Source: Myxococcus sp. CA023
GTDB taxonomy: Bacteria > Myxococcota > Myxococcia > Myxococcales > Myxococcaceae
Direction: 5' to 3'
Length of the DNA: 64,000 nucleotides
Assembly: GCF_010998615.1 (NCBI RefSeq)
Contig: NZ_JAAEAH010000037.1
Span: forward strand, 21,693-85,692
In this document: in pieces, positions 9,664-18,188 of the stretch
Numbering within the stretch: position 1 is the first letter of the stretch
How the letters are laid out: each line of letters opens with the position of its first letter
Notes under the pieces: generated by a model
What the model was told of the DNA's origin: nothing
Seen by the model: the letters and a program-made list of their open reading frames with translations, nothing else
Database searches by the model: none
Program-made: the position numbers and the translations under genes

Positions 9664-10409
9664 GCGGCTTCAAGGACAAGGTCGTGCTCGTGACGGGTGG
9701 CTCGCGCGGCATCGGCCGGGCGTGTGCGGTGGCCTTCGCCAAGGCGGGGGCCTCCACCGTGGTCATCAGCTATGCGGGCAACGAGGCGGCGGCCCAGGAG
9801 ACGGTGGCCCTGCTCCAGGCGGAAGGCGCCAAGGCGGAGGCCATCCGCTTCGACGTGTCCGACAGCGCCGCCTGCGCCAGCGCAGTGGACGGCATCGTCA
9901 AGGGCCACGGCCGGCTGGACGTGCTCGTCAACAACGCGGGCGTCGCGGTGGACGGCCTGGTGATGCGGGTGAAGGACGAGGACTGGGACAAGCAGCTGGA
10001 CACCAACCTCAAGGGCGCCTTCTCGCTCATCCGCGCTGTCAGCCGGCCCATGATGAAGCAGAAGGGCGGCGCCATCATCAACATCACCTCCGTGGTGGGG
10101 GAGATGGGCAACGGCGGTCAGGCGGCCTACTCGGCGTCCAAGGCGGGGCTCATCGGCCTGACCAAGTCCGTGGCGCGCGAGCTGTCCAGCCGGAACATCC
10201 GCGTCAACGCCGTGTCCCCTGGCTTCATCGGGACGGACATGACGCATCAGATCAATGACGAGATGCGCCAGAAGATGCTGGAGGGCATCCCCCTGGGTCG
10301 GCTGGGCAATCCGGAGGAGGTCGCCGGTGCCGTGCTCTTCCTGGCGGGGGACGCCGCGTCCTACATCACCGGCGAGGTCCTGAAGGTCAACGGCGGAATG
10401 TACATGTAA
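9660..10409 (+). CDS. fabG: 3-oxoacyl-ACP reductase FabG
   Basis: A 249-residue short-chain dehydrogenase. It has the NADPH-binding TGGSRGIG motif, NNAGV, the catalytic YSASKAG with upstream Ser ([11 protein letters not shown]), and the C-terminal [14 protein letters not shown] typical of FabG. It reduces 3-ketoacyl-ACP in fatty-acid elongation. It overlaps fabD by 4 bases, so translation is coupled. Confidence 0.96.
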   Translation: MSGFKDKVVLVTGGSRGIGRACAVAFAKAGASTVVISYAGNEAAAQETVALLQAEGAKAEAIRFDVSDSAACASAVDGIVKGHGRLDVLVNNAGVAVDGLVMRVKDEDWDKQLDTNLKGAFSLIRAVSRPMMKQKGGAIINITSVVGEMGNGGQAAYSASKAGLIGLTKSVARELSSRNIRVNAVSPGFIGTDMTHQINDEMRQKMLEGIPLGRLGNPEEVAGAVLFLAGDAASYITGEVLKVNGGMYM

Positions 10410-10416
10410 CCCACGG

Positions 10417-10445
10417 TTGGATTGCCGCCGGGCGTGGGATATACC
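10417..10445 (+). promoter_or_regulatory. Candidate internal promoter for acpP
   Basis: TTGGAT (10417-10422), a 17-base spacer and TATACC (10440-10445), between fabG and acpP. An internal promoter would fit the high demand for ACP relative to the enzymes. Each hexamer matches four of six consensus bases. Confidence 0.45.
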
Positions 10446-10513
10446 GCGCCCGCTTTCGACATGGTCCGGGAAGCCAGCCGGGCCACATCTGGTTCCTGGA
10501 GGGTTCTACACTT

Positions 10514-10756
10514 ATGTCGACGTCAACCATTGAGGCCAAGGTCAAGTCCATCATCGCCGACCAGCTCGGTGTCGGAGAGGATGAGATCAAGCCGGAGTCC
10601 TCCTTCATCGAGGACCTGGGCGCGGACAGCCTCGACATCGTGGAGCTCGTCATGGCGATGGAAGAGGAGTTCGAGGTCGAGATTCCCGACGAAGAGGCGG
10701 AGAACATCAAGACCGTCAACGACGCCGTCAGCTACATCAACACCCACAAGAAGTAG
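10514..10756 (+). CDS. acpP: Acyl carrier protein
   Basis: An 80-residue acidic protein with the 4'-phosphopantetheine attachment motif [11 protein letters not shown] (Ser39). It carries growing acyl chains for FabD, FabG, FabF and FabZ and supplies PlsX and the Lpx enzymes encoded later in this window. Preceded by GGAGGG at a suitable distance. Confidence 0.97.
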   Translation: MSTSTIEAKVKSIIADQLGVGEDEIKPESSFIEDLGADSLDIVELVMAMEEEFEVEIPDEEAENIKTVNDAVSYINTHKK

Positions 10757-10840
10757 GCAGCACCACGGCGTGCCGGGGTGCGGGGCGGCGCCGCGTTATG
10801 CGCGGCGTCCCCGGTGTCCCAGGCGCCACCGGAGAGGACC

Positions 10841-12094
10841 GTGTCACAACGTCGAGTCGTCGTCACCGGAACCGGGCTTGTTTCGGCTCTGGGAACCGGA
10901 ACCGAGAAGAACTGGCAGGCGTTGATCGCCGGCAAGTCGGGTATTGCCCAGGTCACGCGCTTTGACGTTGGCAAAATCGACACGCGCATCGCGGGCGAGG
11001 TGAAGGACTTCGAGCCCGAGGCGTTCATCGAAAAGCGCGAAGTGCGCCGGATGGACCTGTATGCGCAGTTCGCGTTGGCCGCCGCGCAGATGGCCGTGAC
11101 GGAGTCGGGCATTCCCATTGGCCCGGATGCGCCGCACGGCTACATCCCGGAGAAGGTCGGCGTCATCGTCGGCTCGGGCATCGGCGGTATCTCTTCGCTG
11201 GAAGAGCAGCACCGCAAGGGGTTGGAGAAGGGGTTCGACCGGTTGTCGCCCTTCTTCATCATCCAGATGATCATCAACATGGCGCCGGGCCTCATCTCCA
11301 TGCGGTACAACTGCAAGGGGCCGAACTGGGCGCCGGTGTCTGCGTGCGCCACCAGTGCCCACGCCATTGGCGAGGCCTGGAAGTCCATCCGCCTGGGTGA
11401 GACGGACGCGGTCATCGCCGGCGGCGCCGAGGCGGCCATCACCCCGTTGGGGCTGGGTGGCTTCTCGGTGATGAAGGCGCTGTCCACGCGCAATGATGAT
11501 CCGGCCGGGGCCAGCCGTCCCTTCGACAAGGACCGTGACGGCTTCGTCATGGGCGAGGGCGCGGGCATCCTGGTGCTGGAGGAGATGGAGGCCGCGAAGA
11601 AGCGCGGCGCCAACATCCTGGCGGAGGTGGTGGGGTACGGCGCCAACTCGGACGCGTACCACGTCACCCAGCCGGCGCCGGAAGGCGAGGGCGCGGCGCG
11701 CTGCATGCGGCTGGCGCTCCAGTCCGCGGGGATGAACCCGGAGGACGTGGGCTACATCAACGCTCACGGCACCTCGACGCCGTTCAACGACGCGAATGAG
11801 ACGAAGGCCATCAAGACGGTGTTCGGCGACCACGCGCGGAAGATCGCCGTGTCGTCGACCAAGTCGATGACGGGCCACATGCTCGGCGCGGCGGGTGGCT
11901 TCGAGGGCGTGGTCAGCGCGCTGGCGCTGGCGCGCAACATCCTGCCGCCCACCATCAACCAGACGACGCCTGATCCGGACTGCGACCTGGACTACGTGCC
12001 CAACCAGGCGCGTGAGGCCCGGGTGGACGCGGTGATGAGCAACTCGTTTGGCTTCGGCGGCACCAACGCCGTGCTGGTGTTCAAGCGCTTCTAG
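10841..12094 (+). CDS. fabF: 3-oxoacyl-ACP synthase II (FabF)
   Basis: A 417-residue beta-ketoacyl synthase with the Cys-His-His triad: cysteine in [10 protein letters not shown], histidine in [11 protein letters not shown], and histidine in [15 protein letters not shown]. It condenses malonyl-ACP with acyl-ACP. The GTG at 10841 is chosen because GGAGAGG lies just upstream and the protein then starts [14 protein letters not shown] like other FabF proteins; a longer frame reaches back to 10778. Confidence 0.95.
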   Translation: MSQRRVVVTGTGLVSALGTGTEKNWQALIAGKSGIAQVTRFDVGKIDTRIAGEVKDFEPEAFIEKREVRRMDLYAQFALAAAQMAVTESGIPIGPDAPHGYIPEKVGVIVGSGIGGISSLEEQHRKGLEKGFDRLSPFFIIQMIINMAPGLISMRYNCKGPNWAPVSACATSAHAIGEAWKSIRLGETDAVIAGGAEAAITPLGLGGFSVMKALSTRNDDPAGASRPFDKDRDGFVMGEGAGILVLEEMEAAKKRGANILAEVVGYGANSDAYHVTQPAPEGEGAARCMRLALQSAGMNPEDVGYINAHGTSTPFNDANETKAIKTVFGDHARKIAVSSTKSMTGHMLGAAGGFEGVVSALALARNILPPTINQTTPDPDCDLDYVPNQAREARVDAVMSNSFGFGGTNAVLVFKRF

Positions 12095-12114
12095 CAGTCC
12101 CAGGAGAAACCCGC

Positions 12115-12558
12115 GTGAAAGTCATCCTCGCTTCAGACCACGCGGGACTGGAGCTCCGGCAGGAGCTGGTGGCCGCGCTCACCGCGCGGGGCGTGGCCCA
12201 CGAAGACGTGGGTCCCGTCACGCGGGACTCGGTGGACTATCCGGACTTCGCCGCGCGGGTGTCCCGCGCCGTGGCGTCCGGGGAGGCCACCCTGGGCGTG
12301 CTGGTGTGTGGCACTGGCATTGGCATGAGCATCGTCGCCAACAAGCACAAGGGCATCCGGGCGGCCCTGTGCACCACGGAGTTCGAGGCCCGGATGGCCC
12401 GGGCCCACAATGACGCCAACGTGCTGTGCCTGGGCCAGCGCGTGGTGGGGGCCGGCGTGGGCCGCGCCATCCTGGAGGCGTTCCTCAGCACTGCTTTCGA
12501 AGGCGGCCGCCACGAGCGGCGCGTCCAGATGATTCGCGAGGCCGAGTCCCAGGGCTAA
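12115..12558 (+). CDS. rpiB: Ribose-5-phosphate isomerase B
   Basis: A 147-residue enzyme of the RpiB/LacAB family interconverting ribose-5-phosphate and ribulose-5-phosphate. Conserved stretches: ASDHAGLELR at the start, DYPDFA, and LVCGTGIGMSIVANK with the catalytic cysteine. GTG start with AGGAGA upstream. It lies between fabF and glyA, as in many bacteria, and probably shares their transcript. Confidence 0.93.
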   Translation: MKVILASDHAGLELRQELVAALTARGVAHEDVGPVTRDSVDYPDFAARVSRAVASGEATLGVLVCGTGIGMSIVANKHKGIRAALCTTEFEARMARAHNDANVLCLGQRVVGAGVGRAILEAFLSTAFEGGRHERRVQMIREAESQG

Positions 12559-12594
12559 CGGCCCCGCCGTACCCGTCGTTCGAGGGAGTCCGCC

Positions 12595-13851
12595 ATGGAG
12601 AACATCCGTACGCTGGCCGAAGTGGACCCGGAGATTGCCCGCGTCCTCCGCGAGGAGACCCAGCGCCAGGAGGAAGGGCTGGAGCTCATCGCTTCGGAGA
12701 ACTTCGTCTCTCCGGCGGTGATGGAGGCGGTGGGCTCGGTGCTCACCAACAAGTACGCGGAAGGCTACCCTGGCAAGCGCTACTACGGCGGCTGCGAGGT
12801 GGTGGACGTCGCGGAGAACCTGGCCATCGCCCGCGCCAAGGACCTGTTCGGCGCGGACGCGGTCAACGTGCAGGCGCACTCCGGCAGCCAGGCCAACATG
12901 GGCGCCTTCATGGCGCTGATGAAGCCGGGCGACACCATGCTGTCGCTCGACCTCAACTCCGGCGGTCACCTCACCCACGGCGCCACGTTCAACTTCTCCG
13001 GCAAGCTCTACAAGGTCGTCCACTACGGCCTGACGCGTGACACGGAGACCATCGACTTCGCGCAGGTGGAGTCGCTGGCCAAGGAGCACAAGCCGAAGGT
13101 CATCGTCGTGGGCGCCAGTGCGTACCCGCGCACGCTGGACTTCGCGAAGTTCCGAGAGATCGCCGACGCGGTGGGCGCGGCCATGCTGGTGGACATGGCG
13201 CACATCGCCGGCCTGGTGGCCGCGGGCGTGCACCCCTCGCCGGTGCCGGTGGCGGACATCGTCACCAGCACCACGCACAAGACGCTGCGCGGTCCGCGTG
13301 GCGGCTTGGTGCTGAGCCGCGAGCCCTACGCCAAGGCCATCAACAGCCAGATCTTCCCCGGCATCCAGGGCGGTCCGCTGATGCATGTCATCGCCGGCAA
13401 GGCGGTGGCCTTCAAGGAGGCGCTGTCGCCGGAGTTCAAGGCGTACCAGCGGCAGATTGTCGCCAACGCGAAGGCGCTGGCGGAGGCGCTCCAGCGCGCG
13501 GGCCTGCGGCTGACGTCCGGTGGCACGGACAACCACCTGATGCTGGTGGACCTGCGCCCCAAGAAGCTCACGGGCAAGGTGGCCGAAGCGGTGCTGGACA
13601 AGGCCGGCATCACCGTGAACAAGAACATGATTCCGTTCGACCCGGAGAAGCCGATGACCACGTCCGGCGTCCGGGTGGGCACGCCGGCCATCACCACGCG
13701 CGGCATGCGCGAGGCGGAGATGGCGGTGGTGGGGCGGCTCATCGGCGAGGCGCTGGACGCCGCGCAGGACGACGCCGCGCTGGCCCGCATCAAGGGGCAG
13801 GTGAAGGAGCTTTCGCAGGGATTCCCGCTCTACGCATCGCGGTTGAAGTAG
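12595..13851 (+). CDS. glyA: Serine hydroxymethyltransferase
   Basis: A 418-residue PLP enzyme converting serine and tetrahydrofolate to glycine and methylene-THF. The PLP lysine is in [14 protein letters not shown]; other conserved stretches are [24 protein letters not shown] and [11 protein letters not shown]. Length and motifs are canonical. Precedes nrdR with a 21-base gap, a common pairing. Confidence 0.97.
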   Translation: MENIRTLAEVDPEIARVLREETQRQEEGLELIASENFVSPAVMEAVGSVLTNKYAEGYPGKRYYGGCEVVDVAENLAIARAKDLFGADAVNVQAHSGSQANMGAFMALMKPGDTMLSLDLNSGGHLTHGATFNFSGKLYKVVHYGLTRDTETIDFAQVESLAKEHKPKVIVVGASAYPRTLDFAKFREIADAVGAAMLVDMAHIAGLVAAGVHPSPVPVADIVTSTTHKTLRGPRGGLVLSREPYAKAINSQIFPGIQGGPLMHVIAGKAVAFKEALSPEFKAYQRQIVANAKALAEALQRAGLRLTSGGTDNHLMLVDLRPKKLTGKVAEAVLDKAGITVNKNMIPFDPEKPMTTSGVRVGTPAITTRGMREAEMAVVGRLIGEALDAAQDDAALARIKGQVKELSQGFPLYASRLK

Positions 13852-13872
13852 ATTGGCGGGCCGTACCCTTCC

Positions 13873-14379
13873 ATGCGCTGCCCCTTCTGTCAGGACGCCG
13901 AGAACAAGGTCATCGACTCCCGTGAGTCACACGAGGGCTCCGTCATCCGGCGGCGCCGCGAGTGCCTGACCTGCAAGCGCCGCTTCACCACGTATGAGCG
14001 GGTGGAGGAGCTCTACCCGCTCATCGTGAAGAAGGACGGGCGGCGCGAGGCGTTCGACCGGGAGAAGATCGTCAACGGGCTGAAGAAGGCGTGTGAGAAG
14101 CGGCCCGTGTCCGCGGATCAGCTCGAGGAGACGGTGGTCGCCATCGAGCGGCAGCTGCAGGGCATGGGCGAGAAGGAAGTGCCCTCGTCCGTCATCGGCG
14201 AGGAGATCATGCGCCGGCTGCGGCAACTGGACGAGGTGGCCTATGTCCGCTTCGCGTCCGTGTACCGCAGCTTCCGCGACATCGCGGAGTTCATGGACGA
14301 GCTGAAGGCCCTGCGCGAGGCGGAGGCGCGCGAGCAGCGCCAGTCGCCTCCCTCGGCACCGGTGGACAAGGGCGGTTAG
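13873..14379 (+). CDS. nrdR: Transcriptional repressor NrdR
   Basis: A 168-residue regulator of ribonucleotide reductase genes. The N-terminal zinc ribbon ([17 protein letters not shown], then [12 protein letters not shown]) binds DNA, and the ATP-cone domain ([14 protein letters not shown] onwards) senses ATP/dATP. About 20 polar C-terminal residues are probably disordered. Located between glyA and the rib genes, a known arrangement. Confidence 0.95.
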   Translation: MRCPFCQDAENKVIDSRESHEGSVIRRRRECLTCKRRFTTYERVEELYPLIVKKDGRREAFDREKIVNGLKKACEKRPVSADQLEETVVAIERQLQGMGEKEVPSSVIGEEIMRRLRQLDEVAYVRFASVYRSFRDIAEFMDELKALREAEAREQRQSPPSAPVDKGG

Positions 14380-14388
14380 AGAAAGCAC

Positions 14389-15552
14389 ATGCGGCTGTTG
14401 ACACGGGCAAGGTTGGAAGCGACACGGGCGCCCCGGGCGAAGCGAGCAGCGGACTTCGACCGGGCGGTGGCTGAGTTCTTCATGCGCATCGCGCTGGAGG
14501 AAGCCGCCAAGGGCCTGGGCCGCACCAGCCCCAACCCCGTCGTGGGCGCGGTGCTGGTGAAGGGCGGGCGCATCATCGCCCGCGGCTACCACAAGAAGGC
14601 GGGCAGCGCGCACGCGGAGGTCGTCGCACTGGAGGCCGCCGGTGCGCGCGCGAAGGGCGCGGACCTCTACACCACGCTGGAGCCGTGCGACCACTACGGG
14701 CGTACCCCGCCGTGCAGCATGGCCATCATCGAGGCGGGCGTCCGGCGCGTCATCTGCGCGTCGGCGGACCCCAACCCGAAGGTGAGTGGCAAGGGCGTGG
14801 CGCGGATGCGGCGCGCCGGCCTCAAGGTTCTCACGGGCGTGCTCGCGGAGGAGGCGGACCGCCTCAACCGGCCCTTCTTCAAGATGATTCGCACCGGCCT
14901 GCCCTGGGTGACGCTCAAGGCGGCGGTGACGCTGGATGGGAAGCTGGCCACCGCCACCGGTGACTCGCGCTGGGTGACGGGGGCGCCGGCGCGCGCCTGG
15001 GTCCACCGGCTGCGTGACTCCGTGGACGTCATCCTGGTGGGCGCGAACACCGTCCGGAAGGACGACCCGAAGCTGACCACGCGGCTGCCCGGAGGCGGTG
15101 GGAAGGACCCGCTGCGCGTGGTGGTGGACAGCCACCTACGCCTGTCCCCGGGCTACACCGTCTTCACTCAGCGCAGCCCCGCGCGCACCGTGGTGGCCAC
15201 GCTGGAGGACCCGGAGGGCCGCAAGGCGCGGCGCTTCCTGGCCCAGGGTGTGGACGTCTGGCAGCTCCGCGAGAAGTCGGGACAGGTGGACCTCAAGGCC
15301 CTGCTGCGGCGGCTGGCGAAGGGCGGCCACAACCACGTCATGGTGGAGGGCGGCGCGGAGATGTACGGCTCCTTCCTGCGCGGCCACCTGGCGGACTCGC
15401 TGTCGCTGTTCCTGGCGCCCAAGCTGATTGGCAGCCCGGGCTTGTCGTGGGCCGGCGACCTGGGTGTGAAGGAGATGGCCCAGGCCCTGGCGGTGAAGGA
15501 CCTCGCCTTCGAACGCCACGGTGACGACATCCTGCTCCAGGCGCTGCTGTAG
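14389..15552 (+). CDS. ribD: Bifunctional riboflavin deaminase/reductase RibD
   Basis: Deaminase domain (zinc ligands in HAEVVAL and EPCDHYGRTPPC) followed by the reductase domain (TLKAAVTLDGKLAT, GDSRWVTG, and MVEGGAEMYGSFL near the end). It performs the second and third steps from GTP to riboflavin. From the ATG at 14389 it is 387 residues; the first ~26 residues are basic and not conserved, so the GTG at 14467 or ATG at 14482 may be the real start. Follows nrdR by 9 bases. Confidence 0.92.
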   Translation: MRLLTRARLEATRAPRAKRAADFDRAVAEFFMRIALEEAAKGLGRTSPNPVVGAVLVKGGRIIARGYHKKAGSAHAEVVALEAAGARAKGADLYTTLEPCDHYGRTPPCSMAIIEAGVRRVICASADPNPKVSGKGVARMRRAGLKVLTGVLAEEADRLNRPFFKMIRTGLPWVTLKAAVTLDGKLATATGDSRWVTGAPARAWVHRLRDSVDVILVGANTVRKDDPKLTTRLPGGGGKDPLRVVVDSHLRLSPGYTVFTQRSPARTVVATLEDPEGRKARRFLAQGVDVWQLREKSGQVDLKALLRRLAKGGHNHVMVEGGAEMYGSFLRGHLADSLSLFLAPKLIGSPGLSWAGDLGVKEMAQALAVKDLAFERHGDDILLQALL

Positions 15553-15603
15553 GACACGAGCGGCCGTGGGCGTAGACGGGGCCGGTCCGTTATAAGCGGC
15601 CCC

Positions 15604-16266
15604 ATGTTTACCGGCCTCATTCAGGACCTTGGCAGGGTGGAGCGCGTCATTCCCGGTGGGATGACCGACCTGTGGATTCACACCTCGCTGGGCGCGGCGG
15701 CCTTCGAGCTGGGCGAGTCGATTGCCGTCAACGGCGCCTGCCTTACGGTGGTGGAGCGCACGGGCGACACCTTCCGCGTTCAGGCCGCGCCAGAGACGCT
15801 GCGGCGGACGACGCTGGCGTCCGTGAAGCCCGGAGACCGGGTGAACCTGGAGCGGGCCCTGGCGCTGGGTGACCGGCTGGGCGGGCACCTGGTCTCTGGC
15901 CACGTGGACGCCGTCAGTGAGGTGCTGGAGACGTACCCGGAGGGGGGCTCCTGGGTGATGGGGTTCCGGCTGCCGGAGGAACTGGCGCCGTACTTCATCG
16001 AGAAGGGCTCGGTGGCCATCGACGGCATCAGCCTCACCGTCAACACGCTGGATGCGGACCGGTTCCGGGTGCAGCTCATCCCGGAGACGCAGGAGCGCAC
16101 CACCTTGAAGGCGCGGGGCGTGGGCTCGAAGGTGAACCTGGAGGCAGACCAGATTGGCAAGTACGTGGCGCGGCTGTTCGCGCTCCAGCGGGGCCAGGGT
16201 GCCCCCAGGGGCGGTGGCGGGCTGACGGCGGCGGCCATCGCGGCCGCGGGGTTTGGCACGCCGTAG
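15604..16266 (+). CDS. ribE: Riboflavin synthase, alpha chain
   Basis: A 220-residue protein starting MFTGLIQDLG, with the two repeated lumazine-binding halves (about 1-97 and 98-200; SIAVNGACLTV and SVAIDGISLTV mark equivalent strands). It dismutates 6,7-dimethyl-8-ribityllumazine to riboflavin. No Shine-Dalgarno is visible; the bases just before ATG form a 7-base stem (15578-15584 with 15597-15603) and include TATAAG at 15591-15596. Confidence 0.95.
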   Translation: MFTGLIQDLGRVERVIPGGMTDLWIHTSLGAAAFELGESIAVNGACLTVVERTGDTFRVQAAPETLRRTTLASVKPGDRVNLERALALGDRLGGHLVSGHVDAVSEVLETYPEGGSWVMGFRLPEELAPYFIEKGSVAIDGISLTVNTLDADRFRVQLIPETQERTTLKARGVGSKVNLEADQIGKYVARLFALQRGQGAPRGGGGLTAAAIAAAGFGTP

Positions 16267-16306
16267 CAGGCGACGCCGGGCCCCGGGGTGGTGTAGGAAG
16301 CGCGGC

Positions 16307-16810
16307 ATGCCTCGCTACTTCGACGGTGACTTTCTACCCCCCAAGGGCCGCTTCGCCATCTGCGTGGCCCGCTTCAACGGCTTCATCACCGAGGAGCTGG
16401 CCAAGGGCGCCGTGGACACGTTGGTGCGCCACGGCGTGGCTGACGCGGACATCGACGTGTACCGCTGCCCCGGAACCTATGAGCTGCCCGGTCTGGTCCG
16501 GCGCGTGACGGAGACGCGGCAGTACGTGGGCGTCGTCACTCTGGGCGCCGTCATCCGGGGCGGGACGCCGCACTTCGACTACGTGGCGGGCGAGTGCGCC
16601 AAGGGCATTGGCGCGGTGGCCTTCGAGGCCGCGGCGGCCACCCCGGCCACGACGGTCACCTTCGGCGTGCTGACGACGGACACGGTGGAACAGGCCATCG
16701 ACCGGGCGGGCGTGAAGGCGGGGAACAAGGGAGCGGAGGCCACACTGGCCTGCATCGAGATGGTCAATCTTTACGCGAAGATGTCGGCGACGGACGGAAG
16801 GAAGGCGTAG
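16307..16810 (+). CDS. ribH: 6,7-dimethyl-8-ribityllumazine synthase
   Basis: A 167-residue lumazine synthase with VARFNGFITEEL, PGTYELP, LGAVIRGGTPHFDYV (catalytic His) and FGVLTTDTVEQA. It makes the substrate of the preceding riboflavin synthase. AGGAAG lies six bases before the chosen ATG at 16307; the ATG gives the usual family length. ribBA, often between ribE and ribH, is missing from this cluster. Confidence 0.95.
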   Translation: MPRYFDGDFLPPKGRFAICVARFNGFITEELAKGAVDTLVRHGVADADIDVYRCPGTYELPGLVRRVTETRQYVGVVTLGAVIRGGTPHFDYVAGECAKGIGAVAFEAAAATPATTVTFGVLTTDTVEQAIDRAGVKAGNKGAEATLACIEMVNLYAKMSATDGRKA

Positions 16811-16813
16811 GTC

Positions 16814-17236
16814 ATGGGCGCGCGAAGAACGGGACGTGAGCGTGCGCTGCAGGCGCTCTACCAGTTGGAGATGGCCACCGCGACGACGGCCGAGGCGCTG
16901 GAGTCGGCCTGGTCGGCCGCCGAGGAGAGCAACAAGCGGGACCCGGACGCGGTGAGGTTCGCCCGGGAACTGGTGGAAGGTGTGCAGTCCCATCGGGACG
17001 AAATCGACCAGCTCATCGAACGGCACAGCCACAACTGGCGCCTGGACCGCATGTCGCGCATCGACCGGAACGTGCTGCGCCTGGGTATCTTCGAGCTGAA
17101 GTACCGCCCGGACATCCCCCGCAAGGTGTCCATCAACGAGGCGGTGGAGCTGGGCAAGAACTTCGGCAATGAAGAATCGAGCGCGTTCGTCAACGGGCTC
17201 CTGGACCGCGTCGCGGTCGCCTTGAACAAGCCGTGA
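16814..17236 (+). CDS. nusB: Transcription antitermination factor NusB
   Basis: A 140-residue all-helical protein starting GARRTGRERALQALYQLE, with the C-terminal RIDRNVLRLGIFEL and FVNGLLDRVA motifs of NusB. With S10 (NusE) it binds boxA RNA in rRNA antitermination. It starts 3 bases after the ribH stop, matching the widespread ribH-nusB pair. Confidence 0.95.
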   Translation: MGARRTGRERALQALYQLEMATATTAEALESAWSAAEESNKRDPDAVRFARELVEGVQSHRDEIDQLIERHSHNWRLDRMSRIDRNVLRLGIFELKYRPDIPRKVSINEAVELGKNFGNEESSAFVNGLLDRVAVALNKP

Positions 17237-17266
17237 GCCGCTGACGCCAGCCGCGAGGGACGCGCC

Positions 17267-17758
17267 GTGAGCCAGACGACGACGCACGACATCGGATTGG
17301 AGGGCCTGGACACGCTCGGCGGGGTGGACGCGCTCTGCCTCTTCATCGCCGAGGATGACCGGCCCCTGCCGTCCTCCGCGGGCTTCGTGGACTGGCGGCT
17401 GTGTGGCTCGCTCTCGCGGGTGCTCAAGGCCGGCTTCTTCACGGGCGCAAAGGATGACTGGCTGCTGCTGCCCTCGGACGGAAAGCTGGCGGTGCCCCGT
17501 ATCTTCGTCGTGGGGCTGGGCGCGCGTCAGCGGCTGGACGCGGGCACGTTGAACGACGCGATGGCTGAAGCGGGACGGGTGCTGTCCAAGGCCCGGGTGG
17601 AGTCCGTGGCGCTGGAAGTGCCCGCCGGTGGCCAGGTGGAGGACGCCGCGCGGGCAGAGGCTTTCCAGAAGGGCTTCCTGCCCGCGTTCAAGGGCGGACG
17701 GGTGGCGGTCCTGGCGGACAAGGGACTCGTCAAGTCGCTGCCTGCACGCAAGGGCTGA
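17267..17758 (+). CDS. Orphan cytosol-aminopeptidase (M17) N-terminal domain protein
   Basis: A 163-residue protein that resembles only the N-terminal macro-like domain of leucyl aminopeptidases (PF02789 type): GGVDALCLFIAEDDRPLP, RIFVVGLGARQRL and a GRVLSKARVESVALEVP strand-helix unit. The catalytic metal-binding M17 domain is absent; the gene stops cleanly and the next gene is a response regulator. It is therefore not a peptidase; the domain may bind a ligand or partner. GTG start with GAGGGA upstream. Confidence 0.65.
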   Translation: MSQTTTHDIGLEGLDTLGGVDALCLFIAEDDRPLPSSAGFVDWRLCGSLSRVLKAGFFTGAKDDWLLLPSDGKLAVPRIFVVGLGARQRLDAGTLNDAMAEAGRVLSKARVESVALEVPAGGQVEDAARAEAFQKGFLPAFKGGRVAVLADKGLVKSLPARKG

Positions 17759-17813
17759 CGCTCGGCGGGCGGGCGGGCCTTCTGCTAGCATGTCTCGCCC
17801 GGGGCGAGCGCAC

Positions 17814-18188
17814 ATGCGTGTCAAGGTGTTGATTGTCGAGGACTCGAAAGCATCGCGCGAGTACATCGCCGCGATGGTCGAGGCCGTGGAGGGCGTCGAG
17901 GTGGTGGTGACCTCGAGCGGCTTCGAGGCCCTGAAGCTGCTGCCGCGTCACCGCTTCGAGCTCATCATCACCGACATCAACATGCCTGACATCAACGGGC
18001 TGGAGCTCATCAACTTCGTCAAGAAGAACCCCAACTACCGCGAAGTGCCGCTCTTCATCATCACCACGGAGGGGCGCGATCAGGACCGCGAGCGCGGGCT
18101 CGCGCTGGGCGCCGCGGAGTATCTGGTCAAGCCCTTCCTCCCCGGGAGCCTCGAAGCGCTCCTGCGGCGCTACCTGAAGCTGCCGTGA
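17814..18188 (+). CDS. CheY-like single-domain response regulator (first in Che operon)
   Basis: A 124-residue receiver domain with nothing attached: acidic pair in IVEDS, phospho-acceptor Asp54 (LIITDINMPDINGL), Thr in FIITTEG and Lys106 in EYLVKPF. It is a likely output or phosphate sink of the CheA encoded next. The downstream GTG of cheA overlaps its stop by 4 bases, so the two proteins are made together. Confidence 0.88.
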   Translation: MRVKVLIVEDSKASREYIAAMVEAVEGVEVVVTSSGFEALKLLPRHRFELIITDINMPDINGLELINFVKKNPNYREVPLFIITTEGRDQDRERGLALGAAEYLVKPFLPGSLEALLRRYLKLP

